A stretch of 64,000 nucleotides of DNA from Vibrio casei (lineage in GTDB: Bacteria > Pseudomonadota > Gammaproteobacteria > Enterobacterales > Vibrionaceae). Shown here piece after piece: positions 17,583 through 26,586 of this stretch (its first letter is position 1; each line of letters starts with the position of its first letter). Made by a program: the position numbers and the translations under genes. The notes below the pieces were generated by a model. That model was not told where the DNA came from and did not search any database. It saw nothing but the letters and a program-made list of their open reading frames with translations. The stretch is taken from NCBI RefSeq assembly GCF_002218025.2, contig NZ_AP018681.1, positions 1 to 64,000 on the forward strand, written 5' to 3'.

Positions 17583-17886
17583 ATACTGCCTCTAAAAGTA
17601 ATTTTAAAATAGAAAATATTTGGCTCGATTTTTAGCGTAGGCAAAGAAAGCGATATTCATTTGTCTATACTGAAGAATGTCACGTCAATACCATGCACAG
17701 TATTGACGAGAGAGTTTGAAGCCAAAGAAATAATGAGTGAATAAAATGTGAACAGATCCGACAAACTTTGATGTTGATTGCATTATTGACACTAAGTTTT
17801 CAATTTTATGACGTGCTACTTATTGAAAGACTTACCATCTGGGACAATAAATTTTTCGTATCTATATAATATTCTTGGAGTTCGTC
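17583..17886. other. Divergent intergenic region
   Basis: This 304-bp region separates gltS (leftward) from the small gene at 17887. It must hold both promoters. Apart from the dyad at 17683-17708, only AT-rich sequence is visible. Confidence 0.4.
17683..17708. promoter_or_regulatory. Inverted repeat upstream of gltS, possible operator
   Basis: CGTCAATAC and GTATTGACG form a perfect 9-bp dyad around CATGCACA. The half-site spacing of 17 bp would suit a dimeric regulator. It lies about 100 bp upstream of the gltS start. The regulator is unknown. Confidence 0.45.
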
Positions 17887-18111
17887 ATGCCTGTTTTATT
17901 CTGCCACTCATGTTGTCGCGACACACAACATAAGGAAGTGCTACGCAGACGCGCTGAGGATGATTTGTCGATCAAAACTAAGTTGCAAAAATTTAATGAA
18001 TTGATCAATCAACTTTTCAGCGGCGTACATTACCACAAAATGGACCCCGTGTGTTTCTGCCGAGACTGTAATCGTCAAAATGCTGAGAAAAGTTTAGTTT
18101 CAAGACATTAA
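17887..18111 (+). CDS. Small Cys-rich hypothetical protein
   Basis: The product has 74 residues with two paired-cysteine motifs, CHSCC near residue 6 and CFCRDC near residue 55. A charged helical segment separates them. The Cys pairs suggest a zinc-ribbon-like or zinc-finger fold. I do not recognise the family. The ATG at 17887 follows TTGGAG and was preferred to the upstream in-frame start at 17875. Confidence 0.6.
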   Translation: MPVLFCHSCCRDTQHKEVLRRRAEDDLSIKTKLQKFNELINQLFSGVHYHKMDPVCFCRDCNRQNAEKSLVSRH

Positions 18112-18223
18112 TTTTACACTACTTTTAGAGTGCCGGAATACGGTACACCACTATATCTTCTTCTGTGCGATTTTATTGATATCCCTCCTTACTCCCATCC
18201 TTGAACTCGAGTAGAGTATACAA

Positions 18224-18268
18224 AAGTAGGTGTTTCAAATACGGCCTTCGTATTTGAAACACCTACTT
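18224..18268. terminator. Perfect 20-bp inverted repeat
   Basis: The arms at 18224-18243 and 18249-18268 are perfectly complementary around the 5-nt loop GCCTT. No T-run follows on either strand, so it may be a Rho-linked end, an RNA-stabilising hairpin or a regulatory stem. It lies between the Cys-rich gene and the YdcF-like gene and cannot be part of the latter's coding region. Confidence 0.55.
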
Positions 18269-18355
18269 AACTTGGCGACGTTACCGCGATATGGTTTAGA
18301 CACTTATGGCGTTGTGCATGGTTATATTCGTCGACCTATCAATAAGGAGAAAAGA

Positions 18356-18997
18356 ATGGCTCGTTATTATCAGCAAGTTTTATCAGTTTGGAATTACTTT
18401 AAGCTCAATCAAACCCTTCAAGCGAGTGATGCTATTTTACTACTAGGTAGTTCAGATTTACGAGTAGGGGAAAGGGCGGCAGAGCTCTACCATCAAGGAA
18501 TTGCACCTTTGGTGATTATTTCTGGAGGAAAAGGCCGGATGACCGATGGAGTGTTTGAATTATCAGAAGCTGAAACCTTTGCCAAAGTTGTGATGGATTG
18601 TGGGGTACCTCACTATGCTATTTTATTAGAAGATCAATCGACTAATACAGGGGAGAATTTTCAGTTCACACAGCAGCTTTTAGAGAAAAAAGGAATCACT
18701 TTACAAAGTATTACGTTAGTGCAGAAACCCTATATGGAAAGGCGAGCACTGGCAACAAGTGAAAAGGTTTGGCCAAATATTAAAGCGCAAGTGACGTCTC
18801 CTCAGTATGATTTTTTGGATTACTGTAGTGCACTACATCCTTCGACGGAAGTCATCAACTTAATGGTTGGGGAGTTACAGCGTATGAAACACTATCCACC
18901 TCAAGGATTTTTTGCTGAACAACCGTGGTCTCCAGAGCTGGATGACGCATTAGAATCCTTACTCGCCATTGGGTATGACGAACAGACGATTTTATAA
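18356..18997 (+). CDS. YdcF family protein (DUF218)
   Basis: The 213-residue protein has the DUF218 fold: AILLLGSSDLRVGERAAEL near residues 23-41, VIISGGKGRMTDG near 50-62, LLEDQSTNTGENF near 89-101 and VQKPYMERRA near 121-130. The SxNTxEN and KPYMxRR motifs are diagnostic. YdcF binds S-adenosylmethionine, and the related SanA affects the cell envelope; the reaction is unknown. The ATG at 18356 follows AAGGAGA; an upstream extension would run through the hairpin at 18224 and is rejected. Confidence 0.85.
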   Translation: MARYYQQVLSVWNYFKLNQTLQASDAILLLGSSDLRVGERAAELYHQGIAPLVIISGGKGRMTDGVFELSEAETFAKVVMDCGVPHYAILLEDQSTNTGENFQFTQQLLEKKGITLQSITLVQKPYMERRALATSEKVWPNIKAQVTSPQYDFLDYCSALHPSTEVINLMVGELQRMKHYPPQGFFAEQPWSPELDDALESLLAIGYDEQTIL

Positions 18998-19055
18998 CAA
19001 ATCAACTATCTTAATTATTGCGCGAGTAAACGAAAAGAGTGGAAGGAATGGACGA

Positions 19056-20030
19056 ATGAGAATGATGGTAACCACAAAATCTTGGCCCATTGCTGGCGCG
19101 TTTACCATTTCGCGTGGTTCAAAAACTCATGCTGATGTGGTGGTGGTTGAATTAATGTCTAACGGCCATACTGGTCGTGGAGAATGTGTTCCTTATGCTC
19201 GATACGGTGAATCGATAGAGCAAGTACAGCAAGATCTTGCCATGATAGCACCGAATTTGACAGCACATACAACGGCTAAAGAGTTTGCAAAATGGTTACC
19301 GGCTGGCGCTGCGCGTAATGCATTAGATTGCGCATGGTGGGATTTACAGTGTAAACAGCAACATCAATCGATTTGGCAATTACTCGATATAAAGCCGAGT
19401 GCGTTAACGACCGCCTTTACATTGTCGCTTGATATACCAGAAAAAATGGGTGAAGCCGCGAAAAAAAATCAGGCACGCCCTATTTTAAAATTGAAGCTTG
19501 CAGGCCTAGGTGATATTGAGCGGGTAGCAGCAGTCAGAGCTAATGCTCCTCAAACCATGATTATTGTCGATGCCAATGAAGGTTGGAATATTGACTTATA
19601 TCATCTAATGATCCCAAGATTGGTTGAACTTAATGTCGCGATGATCGAACAGCCTTTTCCTAGTGAGAATGATCATTGGTTAGATGGATTAGATCGCCCA
19701 ATTCTCGTCTGCGCCGACGAATCTTGTCATGGGATTGACAGTTTACAAACACTTGCCGGCCGCTATGACATGATTAACATTAAATTGGATAAAACCGGAG
19801 GCTTAACGCATGCACTGGCCTTAAAAAAAGCCACTCTAGAGCAAGGTCTGAAAGTTATGGTAGGCTGCATGGTAGGCAGTTCATTAGGTATGGCTCCGGC
19901 TTTTGTTGTGGCACAAGGTGCTGACATTGTTGATCTTGATGGGCCACTTTTGCTCGCTGAAGATGAACCAAGTGGCTTTGAGTTTACGGTCTCATCCATG
20001 CAAGTTATGGATGAAAAGTTATGGGGTTAA
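19056..20030 (+). CDS. ycjG: L-Ala-D/L-Glu epimerase (dipeptide epimerase)
   Basis: This enolase-superfamily enzyme epimerises the murein dipeptide L-Ala-D-Glu to L-Ala-L-Glu for recycling. The 324-residue protein shows the expected lysine pair in LKLKLAG (about 144-150), metal ligands in VDANEGW, EQPFP and CADES, and the second catalytic lysine in NIKLDKTGGL (about 239-248). The start at 19056 has GGAAGG upstream; an earlier in-frame start overlaps the ydcF-like gene. MpaA (23978) and a murein-peptide-binding-like protein (24924) lie nearby, which supports the role. Confidence 0.87.
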   Translation: MRMMVTTKSWPIAGAFTISRGSKTHADVVVVELMSNGHTGRGECVPYARYGESIEQVQQDLAMIAPNLTAHTTAKEFAKWLPAGAARNALDCAWWDLQCKQQHQSIWQLLDIKPSALTTAFTLSLDIPEKMGEAAKKNQARPILKLKLAGLGDIERVAAVRANAPQTMIIVDANEGWNIDLYHLMIPRLVELNVAMIEQPFPSENDHWLDGLDRPILVCADESCHGIDSLQTLAGRYDMINIKLDKTGGLTHALALKKATLEQGLKVMVGCMVGSSLGMAPAFVVAQGADIVDLDGPLLLAEDEPSGFEFTVSSMQVMDEKLWG

Positions 20031-20145
20031 TTTTTATATTTAGGGGTAGCCCTCGGAGAGCGGGGAGCCCTGAAAACCATCAAGAAGCTTAATAGTGTGA
20101 ATAAGCACATGATGGTTATTATTGCTGAAGCTGATCCATCATTAA

Positions 20146-20390
<245 letters not shown>

Positions 20391-20391
<1 letters not shown>

Positions 20392-20424
20392 AACCAGCCT
20401 GAAAATGCGTCTTCAGGTTGGTTT
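20391..20424. terminator. Bidirectional terminator
   Basis: AAACCAGCCTGAA and TTCAGGTTGGTTT form a 13-bp stem with one G-T pair, around AATGCGTC. It ends the rightward remnant and the leftward dehydrogenase gene. Confidence 0.8.
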
Positions 20425-20451
20425 AAATGGTTCGGTTTATTCAGTATAAAA

Positions 20452-21477
20452 TTACGCTTCGGTTTGCAGTGAAGACATATCGATCACAAAACGATAATGC
20501 ACATCAGAACGTTCCATGCGTTCAAACGCTTCATTAATTTCGTCCATGCGAATCATTTCACATTCAGGCAAAATATTGTGCTCCGCACAAAAATTTAGCA
20601 TTTCTTGAGTTTCTTTAATGCCACCAATAAGAGATCCTGCAATACGGCGACGTCCCATGATTAGTGGTGTTGTCATGACTTCTGCGACAGGGCCAATTTG
20701 TCCAACTAATACCAAAGTACCGTCAATTTTAAGCAGCGGAGTATACGGGTTTAAGTCATGTTTCACTGGTACCGTATCAATGATCAGATCAAAATGGCTG
20801 GCTTTATTTTCCATCTGCGCGCTGTCTTCTGAAATTAAGAAATGATCAGCGCCAAGCTCCATCGCGTCATCTTTTTTGCTTTCAGAGCGGCTGATCACGG
20901 TGACTTCTGCGCCCATACCGGCGGCAAGTTTTACGGCCATATGACCTAAACCGCCCATGCCAATCACACCGACACGGCTATCTTTGGTGATGTTCCAAGT
21001 TCTTAGAGGAGAGTAAGTAGTGATGCCCGCACACAGTAGTGGCGCAACGCGAGATAAATCCAATGTTTTCGGCACGCTCAGTACAAACTCTTCACGAACG
21101 ATAAGGTGCTTAGAAAACCCACCCATTGTAATGTCACCGGTTTGGCGATCTGGGCTGTTATAAGTTTGTGTCATACCATTTTCACAAAATTGTTCTTCGT
21201 GCTGGTGGCAGGGATCGCACTCTTGGCAACTATCAACCATACAACCGACCGCGACATGATCGCCCACTTCAATGACGCGTCCAACAATTTCGTGGCCCGG
21301 AATATTTGGGTAAGTTGTCCAACCCCAGTCATTACGTGCAGTGTGTAAATCGCTATGGCAAACACCGCTGTATAAAATTTCCATTGCCACATCATTACTG
21401 CGTAGAGCGCGTCGCTCGAAGGTAAACGGTACCAATGGTGAGTTTTTATCGTGAGCACAATATCCAATTGTTTTCAT
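20452..21477 (-). CDS. Zinc-dependent NAD(P) alcohol/aldehyde dehydrogenase (YahK/CAD type)
   Basis: The 341-residue protein is a medium-chain dehydrogenase of the cinnamyl-alcohol/YahK type, which reduces aldehydes with NADPH. Catalytic zinc ligands are C40 and H62-E63; the structural zinc cysteines are C84, C87, C90 and C98. The cofactor motif GMGGLGHMAVKLA begins near residue 173. It looks about 8-10 residues short just before GCMVDSC: one VGD is followed directly by HVAVG where relatives have a linker and a second VGD. It is divergent from the AraC-type gene at 21731. Confidence 0.88.
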   Translation of the reverse strand: MKTIGYCAHDKNSPLVPFTFERRALRSNDVAMEILYSGVCHSDLHTARNDWGWTTYPNIPGHEIVGRVIEVGDHVAVGCMVDSCQECDPCHQHEEQFCENGMTQTYNSPDRQTGDITMGGFSKHLIVREEFVLSVPKTLDLSRVAPLLCAGITTYSPLRTWNITKDSRVGVIGMGGLGHMAVKLAAGMGAEVTVISRSESKKDDAMELGADHFLISEDSAQMENKASHFDLIIDTVPVKHDLNPYTPLLKIDGTLVLVGQIGPVAEVMTTPLIMGRRRIAGSLIGGIKETQEMLNFCAEHNILPECEMIRMDEINEAFERMERSDVHYRFVIDMSSLQTEA

Positions 21478-21730
21478 TTGATGACCTTTTTGTTCGTTAA
21501 AAGTGGGTAGGGGAGTAACAAGTTGTTGATAGTCATTGTAGTCAAGGATTGAAGAAGTGATTATCTTATTCCTACACTATGCTTGCCTATTTCTACAAAA
21601 CCCTCATTAAGTCAAAGCCTGTGATTGATTCATCGATTAGAATGAAAACACACTGTTTTAGTCAAAACGTATGAATGACGGTGAGTGGTAAGCAAATAAT
21701 TAAACATTCTGAAATAGGGAAAATAATGAG

Positions 21731-22608
21731 ATGCATTCATGCCTTGATAAATATCATGAGATGATTGAAATTGTTCAGAGACATACAAATGAGGCACTGT
21801 AACCAGTACACCAATGGCGGATTTTTGCCTATTTAAAGCATCAAAGCCGACTCAATGTGATGCCACTATGTATAAGCCGAGCTTAGTGGTGACACTACAA
21901 GGCAGTAAGATGATCAGCTTATTTGGTGATAACCAACCCTTATCGGCAGGTAAAGGATTAATTTCATCGATTGATATTCCTATCTTATCGCGTATTGCGG
22001 ATGCGAGTATAGATAAGCCCTATTTAAGTGTCGTTTTTGAGCTAGATATCAACATCGTGACGGGGCTTATTCAAGAAATCGATGACACGATATATCGAGA
22101 TCCAGATTCACAAGCGATTTCAATTTCGACGCTACCTGAATCATTAATGGATGCCGTTTCTCGTGTAGTTCGCTTGCTTGATAATCCAAATGATATTGCG
22201 GTGATTTACTCAATGTTACAGCGTGAAGTGATATACCGTTTATTACTCAGCGAGCAAGGAAGCCGTTTGCGCCATTTATGCATTCAAGGCAGCTCGAGTC
22301 ATAAAGTGTCACAAACCATCAAATATTTGAATCAACATTTTGATCAGCCGATGAAAGTGGAATCATTAGCTCAGCACGTTAATATGAGTGTGTCGTCATT
22401 GCATCAGCATTTTAAAGCGATTACTACCATGACGCCGCTGCAATTCCAAAAACAATTGCGCTTGCATCAGGCCCGAAATCAGATCCTACAAAATGTGGAT
22501 ATTTCGGTTGCCGCTTATCAAGTTGGTTACGAAAGCGCTTCCCAGTTTAGCCGAGAATACAGTCGTTTATTTGGATTGCCACCATCGCAAGATAGATTGA
22601 TGGTTTAG
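21731..22608 (+). pseudogene. AraC-family regulator, frameshifted near the N-terminus
   Basis: The ATG at 21731 opens 23 codons (ending RHTNEAL) and stops at 21800. The rest continues in another frame from 21803 through MADFCLFKASKPTQCDATMY to a C-terminal AraC domain (HVNMSVSSLHQHFKAITTMT, then YQVGYESASQFSREYSRLF). The joined product fits the AraC_N family that regulates neighbouring dehydrogenases. The ATG at 21814 has no ribosome site, so translation from there is doubtful. A single-base loss near 21801 explains the break. A sequencing error is the alternative. Confidence 0.75.
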
Positions 22609-22775
22609 ATTTAACAAATCAATTTCTATCAGTTGTAGCGATTAGATTCATCAGGTTTCTACTCCGATGGGAATAGTGAATGAACATCATTAGAATATAT
22701 TAACCTAGTTTTACCTTTACTTTAATATTCGATTCATATACGTTTCGTATTCACTTTGTATATTGATTGGGTGTT

Positions 22776-23000
22776 ATGGGTATTGTTAAAATTTCAGAAG
22801 ATCTTCATGAAGAAATCCGAAAAGCGAGTGGTGCGATGCATCGCTCTATTAACTCTCAGGCTGAGTTTTGGATAAAAATGGGCATGATGGCAGAGCTTAA
22901 TCCACACCTCACATTCAATCAGTTGGTATCGGAGTTATGGTTATCTGCTTCAGTATCAGCAACAAACATTAAAAATAATGAAGAGGCAATGGTTGAATAG
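22776..23000 (+). CDS. ParD-like antitoxin family protein
   Basis: The 74-residue product begins MGIVKISEDLHEEIRKASGA, a ribbon-helix-helix-like N-terminus, and matches the ParD-like family often found beside methionine aminopeptidase genes. The SINSQAEFWIKMGMMAELNP helix follows. It probably binds DNA or a partner protein. It overlaps the map gene by 23 bases, so the two are co-translated. The ATG at 22776 was preferred to the TTG at 22767. No classical ParE toxin is present. Confidence 0.8.
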   Translation: MGIVKISEDLHEEIRKASGAMHRSINSQAEFWIKMGMMAELNPHLTFNQLVSELWLSASVSATNIKNNEEAMVE

Positions 23001-23769
23001 TTCCGTTAATATCAAAAATAGCGATGAAATTGCATTGATGAGAGAGTCAGGTAAGTTACTTGCCAAGGTCTTTTATGCTTTAGACGATTACATTAAACCC
23101 GGAATATCGACAATGGACATTAATGACTTTGTTGAGAATTACGTTGTGAATGAACTAGAAGCTCGTCCTGCAAGTAAAGGGCAGTATGGCTATCAATATG
23201 TATTAAATTCATCCATTAACGACGTTGTCTGTCATGGTGTTCCTAAAGCATCGCAAATTTTAAAATCCAGAGATATTATTAATTTAGATATAACTTTGGA
23301 GAAGAATGGTTTTATTGCTGATTCAAGCAAAATGTATGCAATGCCAGATGCCAGCCCAGTAGCGAAGAGACTGGTACAAGTGACCTATGAGGCTATGTGG
23401 GAAGGGATAAGACAAGTAAAACCTGGTGCAACACTTGGTGATGTGGGAAATACAATACAACGTTATGCGGAATCACGTGGCTATAGTATCGTTAGAGAAT
23501 ATTGTGGGCATGGTATCGGACAAGAAATGCACGAAGAACCTCAAGTGCTTCATTATGGTAAACCCAACCAGGGGTTGACTTTAAAAGAAGGCATGACATT
23601 CACTATTGAGCCAATGATCAATCAAGGTTCGGCTAAAATTAAAACGAAAAAAGATGGCTGGACGGTGGTGACAAGAGATAAAAAGCTGTCAGCTCAGTCA
23701 GAGCATACTATTTTGGTGACAAAGACAGGGTATGAAGTTTTAACTCTACGAGCTGAAGAATCAATATAG
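22978..23769 (+). CDS. map: Type I methionine aminopeptidase
   Basis: The enzyme removes the initiator methionine from nascent proteins. The 263-residue product has all five metal ligands: D104, D115, H178, E211 and E242, plus the conserved H86 in VCHG. Full length and intact motifs suggest activity. It overlaps the ParD-like gene upstream, a pairing seen in other proteobacteria. It is probably a secondary paralogue, since the main map is expected elsewhere; that is inference. Confidence 0.93.
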   Translation: MKRQWLNSSVNIKNSDEIALMRESGKLLAKVFYALDDYIKPGISTMDINDFVENYVVNELEARPASKGQYGYQYVLNSSINDVVCHGVPKASQILKSRDIINLDITLEKNGFIADSSKMYAMPDASPVAKRLVQVTYEAMWEGIRQVKPGATLGDVGNTIQRYAESRGYSIVREYCGHGIGQEMHEEPQVLHYGKPNQGLTLKEGMTFTIEPMINQGSAKIKTKKDGWTVVTRDKKLSAQSEHTILVTKTGYEVLTLRAEESI

Positions 23770-23863
23770 TGACGAGGAGCAAAGTCATTTTCTTTGGGTC
23801 TCAATCATTTATATCAATGAGAACAACGTGAGATTGAACTCGCGTTTTATCTGTCTAGAAGAT

Positions 23864-23930
23864 CGTCATTTCGGAATCTCTCACACTAACGAAACTCACA
23901 TGAAAGCGAGATCAAGCATCGCTCATGTGC
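23864..23930. repeat. Remnant of the dispersed repeat, with a hairpin
   Basis: CGTCATT is followed by CGGAATCTCTCAC (23872-23884) and, 18 bases later, AAAGCGAGATC (23903-23913). The same elements with similar spacing occur at 46916-46956. CACATGA and TCATGTG form a stem at 23898-23930 with an inner GCGA/TCGC. It is probably a shortened copy of module A. Confidence 0.6.
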
Positions 23931-23977
23931 AGGATGAGTTTAAACCCATATTATTCAATAAATCCTAATCCTGTTGC

Positions 23978-24691
23978 CTAATTACCATCAGACACTAATA
24001 ATTCCATCAGCACATCCAAATAATGTTCACACGCGTAGTCGGCAGAAACAGGGGGTAATTCTACGGTGACACATAACAAATCATGTTCGTCACACCAAGA
24101 ACCAAATGAGCCAGGTGTGTCGTAGCCGACATCTTCTACCATGGGTAAATTCATTTTGTTGGCTAACCACTTTGCCAAGGGGGAATGGCTTGGATCATCA
24201 ATGCAGGCTAAAGGTTCGTGGAAGGAGGTAATCCATGCGGGGTGCAATTGTTCGATCAGTTGGCATAAGGCTTGGGTTTCTGGCTCTGAATTACCGAATT
24301 CACCTGTGCCTATTTGCACATCACGTTCCGGTTCGTCAGTACTCCAGCGGTATACCGTGCCACCTTGTTGCCAGTTTTGGCTAGCAAAATTACGATTTAG
24401 ATCCACGCCATTGGCGTTAGAACGGGTACCAAGTTGGTTGCCATCAGGGTTCATACTTAAAATGACATGATGCCGAAGTTGGTTTTGCTCAATAGATCGA
24501 AGCGCACAAGATAGGCTAACGATAGACGCCGTTTCATCGCCATGTGTGCCCGCAATGATAAGCCCGGTATTTTTATCTTCTATTTGAGCAGGAAAATAGT
24601 AGAGTGGCGCGCCCAAAACGGAGTGTCCATAAGTGATCGGTTTATGTTCAAATTGACCACGTTGTTGGCGGGCACGAAGATTGATAGCCAT
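23978..24691 (-). CDS. mpaA: Murein tripeptide amidase MpaA
   Basis: MpaA cleaves diaminopimelate from the recycled murein tripeptide L-Ala-D-Glu-mDap. The 237-residue carboxypeptidase-fold protein shows zinc ligands H50 and E53 (GTHGDE), H158 (SFHEP), the substrate-binding arginine motif DLNRNF near 98-102 and the catalytic E211 (VTVELPP). No signal peptide is present, matching a cytoplasmic enzyme. It is divergent from the peptide-binding protein gene at 24924 and near the dipeptide epimerase gene, which together outline murein-peptide salvage. Confidence 0.93.
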   Translation of the reverse strand: MAINLRARQQRGQFEHKPITYGHSVLGAPLYYFPAQIEDKNTGLIIAGTHGDETASIVSLSCALRSIEQNQLRHHVILSMNPDGNQLGTRSNANGVDLNRNFASQNWQQGGTVYRWSTDEPERDVQIGTGEFGNSEPETQALCQLIEQLHPAWITSFHEPLACIDDPSHSPLAKWLANKMNLPMVEDVGYDTPGSFGSWCDEHDLLCVTVELPPVSADYACEHYLDVLMELLVSDGN

Positions 24692-24923
24692 GTGATTTCC
24701 TAATCTATTCCTAATCCCAACGCTATGCGGATTGCATCATTTAATGATGGCATTGAAATACGCTTCTTACTTGAAGGTTTTGATTGTATTGACTCGAGTA
24801 TTACTTAATCGAGCTCACAGATAAAGGGGTCACGTTAACAAATTTACAAGAAGTAATGGGTAGAACGTTAAGTTAACGTTATAGTAATTAAAGCGATATT
24901 TATTATTAAATCAAGGATGAACC

Positions 24924-26540
24924 ATGTTTAAGTCTCCTCTTTCAATCCTAACTTTAGCGCTTACGGCTTCTTTTCCATTATCCATTTTTGCTGCTGAGGT
25001 GCCTGCTGGCGTTACATTAGCCGATACACAAGAACTTGTACGTGGCAATGATGCTGAAGCGCCTACCTTGAACCCACTCAAAGCGGAAGGCATTCCCGAA
25101 ATGCATATTTTGCGGGATTTGTTTGAAGGGTTAGTGATTCAAAACCAAGATGGTAGCGTTGTACCTGGCGTGGCAGAGCGTTGGGAAACCAAAGATAACC
25201 AAACCTACACTTTCCACTTGCGTAAAGACGCAAAATGGTCGAATGGTGATCCCGTGACCGCGCAAGACTTTGTATATAGCTTACATACAGCAGCTTCCCC
25301 ACAATTTGCTTCACCTAATGCGTGGTATTTGAAACTGACGGGTATTAAAAATGCACAAGCCATTATTGATGGGAAAAAACCGGTTGATTCACTTGGCGTA
25401 AAAGCCATTGATGCGCATACGCTGCAATTCCAACTTGATAAACCTGTCCCGTATTTTGTAGCCATGACAGCGCATACTGTGATGATGCCGATTAACCAAA
25501 AAGCAGTGAAAAAGTTTGGTGATAATTGGACTAAGCCAGAAAATATGGTGTCGAATGGGGCGTATAAACTTCAAAACTGGGTGATCAATGAGCGTTTGGA
25601 AATGGTGCGTAATCCAAACTATTGGGACAATAACGATACTGTTATCAATAAGGTGACTTATATTCCATTTGAAAGCCAAACTGCAGCCATGAATCGTTAC
25701 TTAACAGGAGAGGTTGATATTACTTCTGATGTGCCCGTTGCGATGGTAGATAAGCTGAAAAAAGATCACCCAGAGGCTTACAAAATTACGCCATTATTGT
25801 GTACTTATTACTACGCCTTGAATACCGAACGTAAGCCTTTTAACGACGCCCGTGCTCGTAAGGCCATTTCTTACACCATCATGCGTGATGTGATTTCAAA
25901 TGGCATTACCAAAGGGAATGTTCCCGCTTATACGTTCGCCCATCAAGATGTGGCTAACTTTAAAGCGACGCAACCAGAATACAGCAAGTGGACCCAACAA
26001 CAACGCGATGTTGAAGCGAAGAAATTATTAAAAGCAGCAGGTTATGATAATGCTAATCCACTGAAAGCCACATTGTTGTACAACACCAGTGAAAACCATA
26101 AAGCCATTGCGACGGCGATAGCATCAATGCTGCATAAGAATTTGGGCATGGATATCACTCTGGATAACCAAGAATGGAAGTCATATTTAGCGGCGCGTCA
26201 ACAACGTAATTTTGACATTATGCGTGCTTCTTGGTGTGGCGATTACAATGAAGCTTCGACTTTCTTGAGCTTGCTCACTTCTGGTAATGATAAAAACTTC
26301 CCATCTTACGCGAGTCTACAATACGATGAAGCATTAGAAAAAGCGCAAAGTGCCGTTGATTTACAAACTCGTAATCAGTATTACGATCAAGCGGAACAGA
26401 TTTTGGCGCAAGATATGCCAATTGCTCCCATTTATTACTTCATGCAATCTCGTTTGGTTAACCCTAAATTAGGTGGTTATCCAATGCATAACGCTGAAGG
26501 TCGTATTTACTCGAAAGATTTGTATTTTAAAGCGAAGTGA
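24924..26540 (+). CDS. Periplasmic oligopeptide/murein-peptide-binding protein (OppA/MppA type)
   Basis: The 538-residue protein has a signal peptide (MFKSPLSILTLALTASFPLS with cleavage near AAEVPA) and a SBP_bac_5 domain: GNDAEAPTLNPLKAEGIPEM, then LFEGLV and WSNGDPVTAQDFVYSL. It delivers peptides to an Opp-type ABC importer. No permease or ATPase genes follow, which suits MppA that borrows the Opp transporter. The neighbouring mpaA and epimerase genes suggest murein tripeptide as ligand. MppA and OppA cannot be separated by eye. Confidence 0.88.
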   Translation: MFKSPLSILTLALTASFPLSIFAAEVPAGVTLADTQELVRGNDAEAPTLNPLKAEGIPEMHILRDLFEGLVIQNQDGSVVPGVAERWETKDNQTYTFHLRKDAKWSNGDPVTAQDFVYSLHTAASPQFASPNAWYLKLTGIKNAQAIIDGKKPVDSLGVKAIDAHTLQFQLDKPVPYFVAMTAHTVMMPINQKAVKKFGDNWTKPENMVSNGAYKLQNWVINERLEMVRNPNYWDNNDTVINKVTYIPFESQTAAMNRYLTGEVDITSDVPVAMVDKLKKDHPEAYKITPLLCTYYYALNTERKPFNDARARKAISYTIMRDVISNGITKGNVPAYTFAHQDVANFKATQPEYSKWTQQQRDVEAKKLLKAAGYDNANPLKATLLYNTSENHKAIATAIASMLHKNLGMDITLDNQEWKSYLAARQQRNFDIMRASWCGDYNEASTFLSLLTSGNDKNFPSYASLQYDEALEKAQSAVDLQTRNQYYDQAEQILAQDMPIAPIYYFMQSRLVNPKLGGYPMHNAEGRIYSKDLYFKAK

Positions 26541-26586
26541 TGGGTTGAAAATAAACCCATTGGTATGAATGGATTGAATTCGATCA

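Noticed and set aside
26541..26563. Terminator after the peptide-binding protein gene
   Set aside because: ATGGGTT/AACCCAT can pair, but there is no T-run and the stem is short.
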